This document shows, piece by piece, positions 16,788 through 25,003 of a stretch of 60,119 nucleotides of DNA; the first letter of the stretch is position 1, and the number at the start of each line of letters is the position of its first letter. The DNA lies in NCBI GenBank assembly GCA_964538275.1, contig CAZIFW010000010.1, positions 1 to 60,119 of the forward strand, in the 5' to 3' direction. The translations under genes and the position numbers were made by a program. This DNA is from CANIGN01 sp964538275. GTDB taxonomy: Bacteria; Bdellovibrionota; UBA2428. The notes under the pieces were generated by a model that saw nothing but the letters and a program-made list of their open reading frames with translations, was not told the origin of the DNA and did not search any database.

Positions 16788-17717
16788 ATGAAAGAATCAT
16801 CAAAATCCATTTTATTCATTTTGTTTTTTTGTTTTTCAAATTTCGCAAAAGGAAGTGAAATTTCTTTTAAACCAAAGTATATTTTAGCTCTTGGATTAAC
16901 TTATGAAGATCACCTCAAAGAAGCTAGAGAAGAAGTCGATCACCTTATAGGGCCGCCTATATTTGTTAAAAATACAAAATCATTTTTACCAAAAAAAGAG
17001 GGCAATGTAGCTAGCATCCCTTCAGAATCAGAAATACTTCTTGACGCTGAAAAATTAGAGCCTGGTATCAGCAACCTCATTCGAGAAAAGTACTCACCGG
17101 GCACTTTTCCTATAATGCTCGATTACGAAGGTGAATTGGGCATCTATTTTCATGAAGACCTTAGACTTGATGAACTTGAAAAGGATTTTCTCTCTCCAGA
17201 CAAAATGTCATTCTTTGTCGCAAATGATTTATCGCTAAGATCTCTTCATATTTTGGGAGAAGGTCAAGTCAATAGACACCAATACTGGGGTATTTCAAAA
17301 AGTTTTAAAACTTTTTTGCCTGTCAGTGGATTAAAAAAAACAGTAAATGCTCTTTCGCTTAATGAATGGCCTGATTTATTGATTGAAACCTACGTGAATA
17401 ACGAGCTTCGTCAAAGCGCAAGTTTGGCGACAATTGCATATTCACCTAAAGAACTTTTTGGCCACATAATAAAGCGGATAGGTTTAGAAAAAATTCCCGC
17501 TGGAACTGCTTTGCTAACTGGAACCCCTTCGGGAGTGGCGCTGAGGGTTTCATGGCTTAAAAAAACTTTAGCTACATACTTAAAACTTAATAGATTTTCT
17601 CGCCTTAAATTGATGGCGAAGCAAAGCAAAGGGCCAAAGTCTCTATATCTTAAGCATGGAGACAAAGTCAGCGTTCGCATTGAAAGTATTGGAGAAGTAA
17701 CTACATATATCAAATAG
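16788..17717 (+). CDS. Exported fumarylacetoacetate-hydrolase-fold protein
   Basis: A 309-residue protein of the FAH superfamily, whose members are hydrolases, decarboxylases or isomerases acting on beta-keto or oxo-acids with a divalent metal. The landmarks are present: GLTYEDHLKE, DYEGELGIYF with metal ligands E114 and E116, ANDLSLRSLH with D147, KSFKTFLPVS, LLTGTPSGVA and LKHGDKVSVRIESIG. Unusually, residues 1-23 form a signal peptide (SILFILFFCFSNFAKG), whereas FAH enzymes are normally cytoplasmic. It stands alone behind an island palindrome and shares the region with exported unknowns. The catalytic residues look intact; the substrate cannot be named. Confidence 0.8.
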   Translation: MKESSKSILFILFFCFSNFAKGSEISFKPKYILALGLTYEDHLKEAREEVDHLIGPPIFVKNTKSFLPKKEGNVASIPSESEILLDAEKLEPGISNLIREKYSPGTFPIMLDYEGELGIYFHEDLRLDELEKDFLSPDKMSFFVANDLSLRSLHILGEGQVNRHQYWGISKSFKTFLPVSGLKKTVNALSLNEWPDLLIETYVNNELRQSASLATIAYSPKELFGHIIKRIGLEKIPAGTALLTGTPSGVALRVSWLKKTLATYLKLNRFSRLKLMAKQSKGPKSLYLKHGDKVSVRIESIGEVTTYIK

Positions 17718-17754
17718 TTTACAAAGTAATTAGAACTTAAAAACGCGGATCATG

Positions 17755-18189
17755 TCACTTTAAGGGCCAAGAAAAACCAATAAACTTATGGCTTTCAATA
17801 TAATCACAATAATTTTGCGCCCCTTTTGGCGGAAAGAGTTTGTGCCAATAACAGTGGGAATGGTTATTTTCTACCTTGTAGGCTGCGTATGGAGGGCAAG
17901 TGTATCCCTTAGGCAATTGTCCCGGCCAAGAAAATCCTAAAACTCCTTTTTCTATCGAACAACTAGCTGTTACTTTTATGTTTTCTGGCAAACTAAAATC
18001 TCTATAAGAACAAATTGCAACTTCGTCCTTAGTCGAAAAGACCATTCCTATTGGACAAGAATAAAGAACTGATTCATTTTTTGAAGTTGGGGCCCTACCG
18101 GGATCAAACTGATGCTTATTATTAGATTTTCCAATTGCAAAACAACATAAAAAAAATGTGCTTACAATCGTAAATTTTCTATTATTCAT
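17755..18189 (-). CDS. Exported Cys-rich island protein
   Basis: A 144-residue protein with signal peptide MNNRKFTIVSTFFLCCFAIG. Seven cysteines and several Trp/Tyr residues follow (YSCPIG, AICSY, ASCSIE, YTCPPY, HCYW, NYCDY). The motif F-W-GQL-GY-CP-A-Y is also found in a decayed paralogue at 25004-25136, so it belongs to a duplicated island family. It looks like a small disulfide-stabilised domain outside the cytoplasm. Function unknown. No clear island palindrome was found at the usual distance. Confidence 0.7.
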   Translation of the reverse strand: MNNRKFTIVSTFFLCCFAIGKSNNKHQFDPGRAPTSKNESVLYSCPIGMVFSTKDEVAICSYRDFSLPENIKVTASCSIEKGVLGFSWPGQLPKGYTCPPYAAYKVENNHSHCYWHKLFPPKGAQNYCDYIESHKFIGFSWPLK

Positions 18190-18324
18190 TAATAAATATT
18201 CACATGATATCAGTTACAAAAAAAGTAGTAATTTTTTGGCGCTAACTGTAAAATGATTATAAGAAGAATATTAGTAAAAAAATAAGTTTAAATGCCATCT
18301 GCAAACAAGCTCAATGTAGGGCTA

Positions 18325-18729
18325 CTACCAGGGAAGCTTTTCAAATTGCTGAATATGTTCAAGATCTTTATCCCAAGACGCTCGACTTGAACAAAAGATA
18401 TGCCCACTTGGCCTAATCGAGATAGGAGTATCAAAACTTCCCGCTGGCATAACAAACATCGACCCATTTAACTGCCAACTGGGTAACGCAGAACTACACT
18501 CCGAACAAAAGCTTTTCGTGTGGCGAGTAGGAGAGAGATTAAAAGTTTTCACCCTATCTTCACCCGATAGCCATGTGAGCTTAGCCTCTTTTGAAAACAT
18601 ATTCGCCGTATGAGCTGAGCCTGAATCTTTCTGACAATACTTGCAGTGACACAAATAAAAACCCTCGATGTTGGTTTCGATCTCAAATTTTACTTGCCCG
18701 CATAAGCATGACCCCAAATATTTACTCAT
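18325..18729 (-). CDS. GFA / CENP-V family zinc-binding protein
   Basis: A 134-residue cytoplasmic protein of the glutathione-dependent formaldehyde-activating (GFA, Mss4-like) family. The zinc-ligand cysteines are all visible: SCLCGQV near the start, CHCKYCQ near residue 27 and FCSECSS near residue 75. Family members bind zinc, and some adduct formaldehyde-glutathione; most are uncharacterised. It is the one ordinary cytoplasmic protein in the island and has no island palindrome. Confidence 0.85.
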   Translation of the reverse strand: MSKYLGSCLCGQVKFEIETNIEGFYLCHCKYCQKDSGSAHTANMFSKEAKLTWLSGEDRVKTFNLSPTRHTKSFCSECSSALPSWQLNGSMFVMPAGSFDTPISIRPSGHIFCSSRASWDKDLEHIQQFEKLPW

Positions 18730-18905
18730 ACACCGAGAATAACATGCGCGCCCTATAGAATCTTTGCTAAGGATTTATGCTAACTTTTTACTCATAGCGC
18801 CGAAACTAGCAAAAACTACCTTGATGCCCATTTAAAAGCCTTTACGCTACTTTGATAGCTTTTTAGAGAGTGTCTCTGCACTACATAAGCGACTTCAAGC
18901 TAAAT

Positions 18906-18920
18906 GGTGCACTTCGCATC
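18906..18920 (+). promoter_or_regulatory. Island palindrome before the gene at 18986
   Basis: GGTGC-ACTTC-GCATC, 65 bp before the ATG at 18986. Confidence 0.55.
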
Positions 18921-18985
18921 GTTTCTTTTACTCAATTTACTTTAGACCTTCTTTATATCGGATATAAAAGTTTGAGGTGCAAGTT

Positions 18986-19561
18986 ATGAATAAAATTACA
19001 CTCCTAGTATCAATTGTTTTGTCACTTCAAGCTATTGCCTTCAGCCCCACTCCTTCCCCCTCTGAACCTGCAACATTTGCTGAGCAATTAGAGCATGAAC
19101 TTGAATTTTCCGACTTACTGGAATCTAACAATTTAAGTTTGAGCGACGACCCAAACCTTCGGATTAATCTGGATCACTATTTAGGCTATAACCCCATTGG
19201 ATGGGTAATTGGCATAAGCTATAGAGCTCTTGGCCAAAAAATCAGAACAGTAACGTTTAATGTTTCTCAAAACTCGAGCAAAAAAGAATTTAGGATGAAG
19301 TGTTCTTCCATCTTAAACAACAAGACCATGATCGTTAAAATTTACGATTGCGACTTTAAAAATTCTAACAGTCCAGAAAAAAGAGCGACCCACATGGCGG
19401 CACTCAAATTAAAATTTGTTACTGAAAACCCAAGTCTCGTTAAAGTAAACCCAAATCTTTATATTTTAGGGGAAGCGGGTGCTGGACTCATATGGAACCT
19501 ACATCAGACCAAGAACCCCGAAGAATATTCAACTACACTGATAGAATTTACAGTTGAGTAA
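18986..19561 (+). CDS. Exported island protein, unknown family
   Basis: About 191 residues. The ATG at 18986 (with GAGG nearby) is preferred over the GTG at 18977. Signal peptide MNKITLLVSIVLSLQAIA, then a Pro/Ser segment (FSPTPSPSEP). The mature domain has two cysteines (MKCSS and YDCDF) and alternating beta-strands. No family is recognised. It lies behind an island palindrome and is a single-gene unit. Confidence 0.7.
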   Translation: MNKITLLVSIVLSLQAIAFSPTPSPSEPATFAEQLEHELEFSDLLESNNLSLSDDPNLRINLDHYLGYNPIGWVIGISYRALGQKIRTVTFNVSQNSSKKEFRMKCSSILNNKTMIVKIYDCDFKNSNSPEKRATHMAALKLKFVTENPSLVKVNPNLYILGEAGAGLIWNLHQTKNPEEYSTTLIEFTVE

Positions 19562-19657
19562 AAATCTTTTTAGTCTCACGCCCACTAATCTAGAAGCATT
19601 TACGACGAGTTCTTGAACATTAATGAGGCAAAGATAGGTATTTTCACGCAGTAACAA

Positions 19658-19792
19658 TTAAGTTACGTTCTTTAACCACTCAGGATTAATGGAAGCCTGA
19701 TTGTAAGTGTTAAGCATCTTTGGAATAGCCTCCGAAGCAGAAATCGAAGTCTTAAAAAAAGCTATAATCAAAATAAGCAGCAAATTATTCAT
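19658..19792 (-). CDS. Very short exported ORF, possibly a truncated gene
   Basis: A 44-codon reading frame encoding MNNLLLILIIAFFKTSISA, a convincing signal peptide, and only about 25 further residues. It is either a tiny exported peptide or the stub of a larger gene that lost its 3' part. No island palindrome is seen at the usual distance. The product looks real only because of the signal peptide. Confidence 0.4.
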   Translation of the reverse strand: MNNLLLILIIAFFKTSISASEAIPKMLNTYNQASINPEWLKNVT

Positions 19793-19831
19793 AAATCTCT
19801 TAAACTCACAAAGTTATTCCAAACAAAAAAA

Positions 19832-20209
19832 TTAAATTCCGAATTCGCATCTTACGGAAGCTCTTCCATGAGATATTTCGCCCAGTCTATCGCCCCAAGT
19901 GTAACTTAACTCACCTAAAAAATAGGGCTCATCTGGATTAGAGATTTCTCCGCCAAACAATGTATAGTCTGCAACTAAGGTAACAGATAATGTATGGTGT
20001 CCCGCTACTACGAAGAGCGAATTTACCTCATTACGATATGTCTGAATGGATTTCTGAGAAGCGTTATCAAGAGTGTAAAGATTTAAAGAATCGTTTTCAG
20101 TATTTCGTTTTTGTGACACAACAAGCGACGGTGTTTCTGGAGTTGGCTCATAAACCGTTACACGAATAGTTAAGTCATTTGTAGTATAGAAATCGAGATA
20201 AATAAACAA
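19832..20209 (-). pseudogene. 5'-truncated remnant of an exported-protein gene
   Basis: A 125-codon open frame with no signal peptide and no good start: only a TTG at 20209, directly preceded by a TGA. The encoded chain is beta-rich (LTIRVTVYEP, HTLSVTLVADYTLF, LGELSYTWGD), like the mature part of an exported protein. An island palindrome (20217-20231) lies right next to the break, far closer than at intact genes. The likely history is a deletion that removed the start and signal peptide and left the operator joined to the mature part. It may not be translated. Confidence 0.55.
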
Positions 20210-20216
20210 TCAGACA

Positions 20217-20231
20217 GGTGCAAAATGCATC
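20217..20231 (-). promoter_or_regulatory. Island palindrome at the truncated gene
   Basis: GGTGC-AAAAT-GCATC. It lies only 7 bp from the open frame at 20209, consistent with a deletion between operator and gene. Confidence 0.5.
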
Positions 20232-20273
20232 CATCCCACCTAAGTCGAGAGTCAATTATCTTTAAACAGTTGC

Positions 20274-20288
20274 GATGCAACTCGCATT
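20274..20288 (+). promoter_or_regulatory. Island palindrome before the gene at 20346
   Basis: GATGC-AACTC-GCATT, 57 bp before the ATG at 20346. Confidence 0.5.
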
Positions 20289-20345
20289 AGGTTGAATTTT
20301 GAATTTTTGTATTCTAGAAGTTATTTTTTATGTAAATAGGCTTTA

Positions 20346-20804
20346 ATGTTTAAAAAATCATTTAGCTTCAAAAACCTTATCGTAACAGCAACACTTACAA
20401 TTCCATCTCTGTGTTTTTCTTCAGTATGGAACTGCAGCAACCCAGATGGCTTAAAGGCGTCAATTTCATTTATAGCGGAAGAGACAGCAGGTAGTAGAGT
20501 TATTTTAGAAAAAATATATGTAACTTTTCAAAAATCAGACACCGTAAATTACACAATCGTAATTAATACGGGTGAGATTTTCGACTCGCTAAAAGAAATA
20601 GACGCATTTATTGAAAAAGAAAGTGGTGCATCTTTTTCTTATATAACAACAAATTCAAGCGACGACTCTCGTGACGGTCTCCCCTCTCACTTTGTGTACC
20701 CTGAATACTTTATTAATTTTTCGGGCTCAAGAAATGAATTACTTGTTGTAAACCTGAGACGCTCGGAAGAATTCGTGTTTAATAATTGTAAAAAGAAACC
20801 TTAA
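20346..20804 (+). CDS. Exported island protein, unknown family
   Basis: A 152-residue protein with a signal peptide ending near LCFS (MFKKSFSFKNLIVTATLTI). The mature chain is beta-rich with one Cys close to each end (WNCSNP and NNCKKK), likely a disulfide that closes the domain. No family is recognised. It has an island palindrome at the usual spacing and ends 12 bp from the convergent large exported-protein gene. Confidence 0.7.
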   Translation: MFKKSFSFKNLIVTATLTIPSLCFSSVWNCSNPDGLKASISFIAEETAGSRVILEKIYVTFQKSDTVNYTIVINTGEIFDSLKEIDAFIEKESGASFSYITTNSSDDSRDGLPSHFVYPEYFINFSGSRNELLVVNLRRSEEFVFNNCKKKP

Positions 20805-20816
20805 AACTGAAGCAAC

Positions 20817-22556
20817 TCAATAAGTATAAATCCTTGCGCCACTTAGCTCAAGTGCTGACCTAAGCACGCTTGAAAGTGGCGTTCGTGAATTTAACCTTGC
20901 TCTAGATACTTCTTCTAAGCCTACATCACCCCAGAATTGCGCCTCGAAATAATCGGCTATAAAATTATCTGCATCTCTTAATTGCGCCATCATGGGCGGA
21001 ATATGATTCATGAGCGGGATTCGCAGCTTTTCCTCAAGCCCTCCTTTAAATTTTGGAAGAGTATCTGACATACCCCAAATACCCTTTCTGTATCTTAAAA
21101 CACCAAAGTCATTTTGCCCCGAAACTTCACGATATTGTAAAAGAAAGGGGGCTGCGACGTAAGGAAAATCTTCTGCTAGCAAAGGCCTGCCGTACCACAA
21201 ATGTAGTGATCGCGCAGAATCTCCAATTGAAAATGTCTGTATGAGTCGACCTTCTTTTTCAGCTTTGGAAATTTTTTCTCGATCAAAATAATAGGCGTCT
21301 TGTCCATAGATATTGTCTTCATGAAGCTTCTCTGCTTTTCTAAACAAGAATGCAGACTTTGGGTGATAAATGGGAAGCGTGGATCGAGCTTCTTCCAGAG
21401 ATATTCCCAAGCTATTTGCTATTACACCGTAACGCGATTTAAGGTCATTAGCATCTTGAACCATGGGCGAGTGTCCTCGTTCAAAAACGCTCAAAAAACC
21501 CTCCTGCAAAATTGAGAGACGAGTACCGGAATGAGATTGTAGCTGAACTTGGTAGTTATTTTGAAGTTCTCGCACAAGAGTGCGGTACTCCGGAATGGCC
21601 ATAATAAAACTTTTATATTCTTCAAAATTTTTAAAATCTGTATTGTGTCTTATATCGTGATCCAATCGCTGTCGTATATCATAATGCATTTTATATATTT
21701 CATCTTTTTTCAGGCGAGCTATTTTAAGTTTTCTTAATTCTTGGGCCTTTTCAAAAAGCAAATTAGGATCACTATAAAAAACCTCTGAGCGCTCGAAGAG
21801 TTTCGCTCTAAGAGCTTCGTTTCTTTCTTTTAATTCGCTAATAATTTTCTCGTCGAGACCCAACTGGTGCGCGTAAACTTCGAAATCATTCCATGGAATA
21901 CGATCATAAATAATTTCATCCGCGATTAAATGTAGGTCTCGTGATTGTAGAGCAGCATTGAATTCAGCATTTAAGGCATCTCTAGGCTTAAAGACCAAAA
22001 CCCTATCATCTCCCGACTTGGATAGCTCTAACGCAGAAGGAGCTAAACTATCTGTACCAACGAGTGCTGCAAGATAATTACCCAGTGCCAACATTTTTTT
22101 ATCTATTTCATCCTTATGATCCCAAGAGCTAACCACTTCGCCTTGAGTATCGGGATAATGCACAAACACACGAGCAGTATCTCCTGTTGCTGATTTTTGA
22201 ATAATGTATTGTGGAGTTTTTAGGGGCAGATTCCATTCTGTAGCTGTTCGGCTAGCTATTCTTAGAGATAGCTCTAGATTTTTTACTTTTCTTATTTCTG
22301 TAGCTGACACAACAGATCTTCCAAAGGGAAGATACCGAATACCATCAACGGTGATAGAAGCATCTGAGTTTTGTGAGACAGTAGGATCAAGTTCAAATCT
22401 AACAGGTACGTGATTAGGAACTTTAAGCTCTCGAAGTACAGCAGCTGAAGAAGGAACTGGAAATAAGAGAGAAAGCTTTGAACGGCACCAAGTGAAGAAT
22501 GACGCTTGAGCATGAGGCATAGTTACAAAACAAATAACCAAAATAAAAAGCCTCAC
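20817..22556 (-). CDS. Large exported island protein, unknown function
   Basis: A 579-residue protein with signal peptide MRLFILVICFVTMPHAQA. Residues about 30-200 are mixed alpha/beta. About 230-330 are strongly helical and charged. The C-terminal 200 residues contain RLSILQEGFLS, FSIGDSARSLHLWYG and EAQFWGDVGLEEV. The EAQ-x2-G-x3-L/V-V style motif recalls some ADP-ribosyltransferase-like or DUF3626-like domains, but the match is too weak to assign. It is by far the largest protein of the island. Only a half-site (AATGC at 22608-22612) is found where a palindrome would be expected. Confidence 0.7.
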   Translation of the reverse strand: MRLFILVICFVTMPHAQASFFTWCRSKLSLLFPVPSSAAVLRELKVPNHVPVRFELDPTVSQNSDASITVDGIRYLPFGRSVVSATEIRKVKNLELSLRIASRTATEWNLPLKTPQYIIQKSATGDTARVFVHYPDTQGEVVSSWDHKDEIDKKMLALGNYLAALVGTDSLAPSALELSKSGDDRVLVFKPRDALNAEFNAALQSRDLHLIADEIIYDRIPWNDFEVYAHQLGLDEKIISELKERNEALRAKLFERSEVFYSDPNLLFEKAQELRKLKIARLKKDEIYKMHYDIRQRLDHDIRHNTDFKNFEEYKSFIMAIPEYRTLVRELQNNYQVQLQSHSGTRLSILQEGFLSVFERGHSPMVQDANDLKSRYGVIANSLGISLEEARSTLPIYHPKSAFLFRKAEKLHEDNIYGQDAYYFDREKISKAEKEGRLIQTFSIGDSARSLHLWYGRPLLAEDFPYVAAPFLLQYREVSGQNDFGVLRYRKGIWGMSDTLPKFKGGLEEKLRIPLMNHIPPMMAQLRDADNFIADYFEAQFWGDVGLEEVSRARLNSRTPLSSVLRSALELSGARIYTY

Positions 22557-22712
22557 AGCTATATTTTATATTTTTTGAACAAAGGACGAAAGATTATTTA
22601 TATTTATAATGCTTAAAAGTATTTTAAAGACCAAAGTTAAATGTTAGGAATCTATCTCGTAAATACACACTCATTGATGGAGAAGCTAGTTCCGCTAAGC
22701 GCCGTAATACTT

Positions 22713-22727
22713 GGTGCAAGATGCATC
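22713..22727 (+). promoter_or_regulatory. Island palindrome before the gene at 22781
   Basis: GGTGC-AAGAT-GCATC, 53 bp before the ATG at 22781. Confidence 0.6.
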
Positions 22728-22780
22728 AGGCTTTAGAGGCTTTTTTCTATGTTTTTGTTTAAAAATGATAGCTTGGGTTT

Positions 22781-23038
22781 ATGGTAAAAAAACATTCTAG
22801 TTTACTGTTGTCTTTTTTCTTAACATCAATGGCTTCTGCGCTGAGCCTAGAAAGCCTTAGAGAACTCCGTCCTTATCTGGACGAACTCACTTTACTCAAG
22901 TTAGATCGTAAGAGTAGAGAATGCCCCGCTAAAGTTTATATCAGTACAAAAGAAGAATGCGTTTCCGTTAATGTTTGCGGCAAGCTTCATTTAACTTACG
23001 AAGGCGTTTGTTTTGGCGAAGCAGATAGTTTCTTTTAA
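22781..23038 (+). CDS. Small exported Cys-rich island protein
   Basis: An 85-residue protein with signal peptide MVKKHSSLLLSFFLTSMASA. The mature 65 residues hold four cysteines (RECPAK, EECVSV, NVCGK, GVCFG), so two disulfides are likely. No family is recognised. It stands alone behind a good island palindrome, and the sequence after it is a long gap containing a decayed gene. Its size and cysteines would suit an exported effector or inhibitor, but that is only a guess. Confidence 0.65.
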   Translation: MVKKHSSLLLSFFLTSMASALSLESLRELRPYLDELTLLKLDRKSRECPAKVYISTKEECVSVNVCGKLHLTYEGVCFGEADSFF

Positions 23039-23520
23039 TTTCTTAAAAACTTCATATGGTTTTGAAATGCAACTGAAATGGGTAATAAAATACCCACCAG
23101 GACCCCCAACAGGAACAATTCTAATATTTCCCACACTCATTAACGAATATTATCCAAAATTAGTAGTACGATTCTTCACAGCCGCTCATTAAAATTACTG
23201 CAAAATCTAAGTCTTCGGAGATAGAAAAACTTGAAGGTTTTAATGATATAGCTCTAGCATCATTGACTGCGAATGATCCTAAGCTAGGAAAGCCAAAAGT
23301 TGAAACGCTTGAACTAGTGACTGCTACAGTTGGATTCTAGAATTCGTACAGGATTTTTCACCGATAGACTACACGCCAATAAAATTGGACATTAATCGAG
23401 GCATGACAACTCCTGCTTATTCCAAATCTTCAAACCTTTAGAGGTCTAAACTATACATTAGTCTAAAGTGATATTTTCGATATACCTAACGTGTAGGCCC
23501 TTTTTTTCTGGAGAGATTAC
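23039..23520. other. Long gap holding one gene remnant
   Basis: Of these 482 bp, 23167-23340 is a recognisable gene remnant. The remainder (23039-23166 and 23341-23520) has no convincing frame, signal peptide or RNA structure that I can see. Confidence 0.6.
23167..23340 (+). pseudogene. C-terminal remnant of a paralogue of the gene at 11372-11908
   Basis: The frame opens right after two TAG codons and encodes YDSSQPLIKITAKSKSSEI and onward to a stop at 23340. The intact gene ends with YDSSQPLIKIIAEAKSSEI, LTADDPKLGKLKVDTL and so on; the remnant has LTANDPKLGKPKVETL. Roughly two thirds of the residues are identical. The first two thirds of the gene are missing, and there is no start. The intact paralogue is about 11 kb away on the other strand. 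Confidence 0.8.
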
Positions 23521-24180
23521 TTACTTTTCTGGAGGATTGGCCCAGCCAGAAAGTGGACCTGCACCTTTTTTAAAAACAATATACTCTGCTGGGTGTCCCT
23601 CAGAGCGTATGATGGGTCTTAGTGTGCAGTAATTTACATCTACAAGCTGAGCTGCTTTAAATCTTGGCTTAATAGCGTGAACGCTGCATGAAACTTCCTT
23701 GTAGACGTTTTTATGTTTCGTAAAATAGAAAGCGTGGATATGACGATCTTTTCCTTGGCCGTCTATGAGGATTTCAATGCCTCTGAATATCTCATTTGTA
23801 GGTCCAAGCACTGCAGTATTAATTGCATAACCAACGGCGCTGCTCGCATAGCCCAGTTCAGATTCGCCATACAAATCAATCGCTCTGTCTAGGGTAAGTT
23901 GCAATCCTTTGTCTTGAGATTTGTATAATATTGGGATTTTTTGACTAACTCTGTTTATCACTTTTTGTCTTTCAGTTTGTGGAAAGTTTCGAAGTGAGAC
24001 AGCCCTTGGACGTCTGTAGTCAAAAAAACGAAATTCGCTTTCCCCAAAATAAACACCGTCCACGATATAGCGATTAAACTCGTTAAAGCGTGCACCAACT
24101 TTCGAATGTCCCGTTTGAGAGAGCGAAAAGAGGGAAAGGCCAAGGATCAAGCAATGGAATCTAAATTTAATGTAACCCAT
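23521..24180 (-). CDS. Exported island protein, unknown family
   Basis: A 219-residue protein with signal peptide MGYIKFRFHCLILGLSLFSLSQTGHS. The mature N-terminus VGARFNEFNRYIVDGVYFGES is also seen in the truncated paralogue at 14436-14617. Two C-terminal cysteines (VSCSVH, NYCTLR) may pair. It resembles no family I know. No ribosome site is evident before the ATG. An island palindrome lies 55 bp upstream. Confidence 0.7.
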   Translation of the reverse strand: MGYIKFRFHCLILGLSLFSLSQTGHSKVGARFNEFNRYIVDGVYFGESEFRFFDYRRPRAVSLRNFPQTERQKVINRVSQKIPILYKSQDKGLQLTLDRAIDLYGESELGYASSAVGYAINTAVLGPTNEIFRGIEILIDGQGKDRHIHAFYFTKHKNVYKEVSCSVHAIKPRFKAAQLVDVNYCTLRPIIRSEGHPAEYIVFKKGAGPLSGWANPPEK

Positions 24181-24235
24181 AAGGACTAGTTAATGGTTTT
24201 GAGAAATTTTTTCGAGGAGAATGCTTTAAAGCAGC

Positions 24236-24250
24236 GATGCAATTTGCACT
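24236..24250 (-). promoter_or_regulatory. Island palindrome before the gene at 24180
   Basis: GATGC-AATTT-GCACT, 55 bp before the ATG at 24180, reading on the minus strand as AGTGC-AAATT-GCATC. Confidence 0.6.
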
Positions 24251-24407
24251 ATTATTCTTCGAACATGTTCGGACATTATGGGTTTCGATTATTTTGTGCT
24301 CTGGTTTTAAAGGGGGAAAAGCGCGCCACTACCTCGTTACTTTGGATTTAGTTCAAGAGTACGCGCAAATATCGAAGGGGAGCAGGCAAAATTGAGTTTC
24401 TTAAAGT

Positions 24408-24422
24408 GATGCAAAACGCTAA
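24408..24422 (+). promoter_or_regulatory. Degenerate island palindrome before the pseudogene at 24479
   Basis: GATGC-AAAAC-GCTAA: the left half (AGTGATGC with flank) is good, the right half has lost the core A. It is 56 bp before the ATG at 24479, the usual spacing. Confidence 0.35.
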
Positions 24423-24478
24423 AAACGAATTAACAATTAAAGTTCAGCTACGCGTATCCAAATGCTAATTTCGAGTCC

Positions 24479-24972
24479 ATGAAATCCACACTCAATCGCT
24501 ATTGCTATGTTATTCTTATCAATCTTTTTACAGTAGGCTCACTCATTGCGGAAGTTGCATATCAGGACGATGCTTATAAAGTCATCGACGATAATCTAGA
24601 AAATGATTATCTGGATTTTGAAAAAAAAATTTCCTAGTCTTTTTCGTAATTATCGAGAGCCCGTTCTTGTGTGCAACGTAAGTTCTAGCGTTTTTAATCC
24701 CAATTCGCTCTAAACTAGGTATAGAAGTAATTGAGTACCGAGATTTAAAGAAAAGAGAGGAGGACTATGATTACCGGATGACAACCCCTTACCTTAGAGC
24801 GAAACTGTCTGTGTATACTGGTTTTACCAATAACGTACTCCGCCCTTATCACGACATTGTTTGCTTGGAATACAGTGAAACTACAAATCACGAATACTGG
24901 GCGCTTCCCAGGCTAAAAAAAATGAGCCCCAAAGCTGCATTTTCTAAAAGCTATTTTCCTCAAGAAAAATAA
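24479..24972 (+). pseudogene. Exported-protein gene broken by two single-base frameshifts
   Basis: The ATG at 24479 starts a signal peptide (MKSTLNRYCYVILINLF). The frame then stops at 24635 after a run of nine A bases. Removing one A restores FPSLFRNYREPVLVCNVSSS. A second one-base shift near 24710 leads into KLGIEVIEYRDLKKREEDYD and on to a stop at 24972. The reconstructed protein would be about 163 residues of unknown family. Both shifts go the same way (one extra base), consistent with slippage and decay; a sequencing error in the A-run is an alternative for the first. Confidence 0.65.
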
Positions 24973-25003
24973 ACCTCTTTAAAGATAATTAGAAGAGGAC
25001 GTG

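Noticed and set aside
18293..18303. Another TGC-N5-GCA (TGCCATCTGCA) between 17755 and 18325
   Set aside because: The outer bases do not fit and it is over 100 bp from the start at 18189; a few such matches are expected by chance.
22608..22622. Half palindrome AATGC-TTAAA-AGTAT before the gene at 22556
   Set aside because: Right distance, but only one half matches, so it was not counted as a site.
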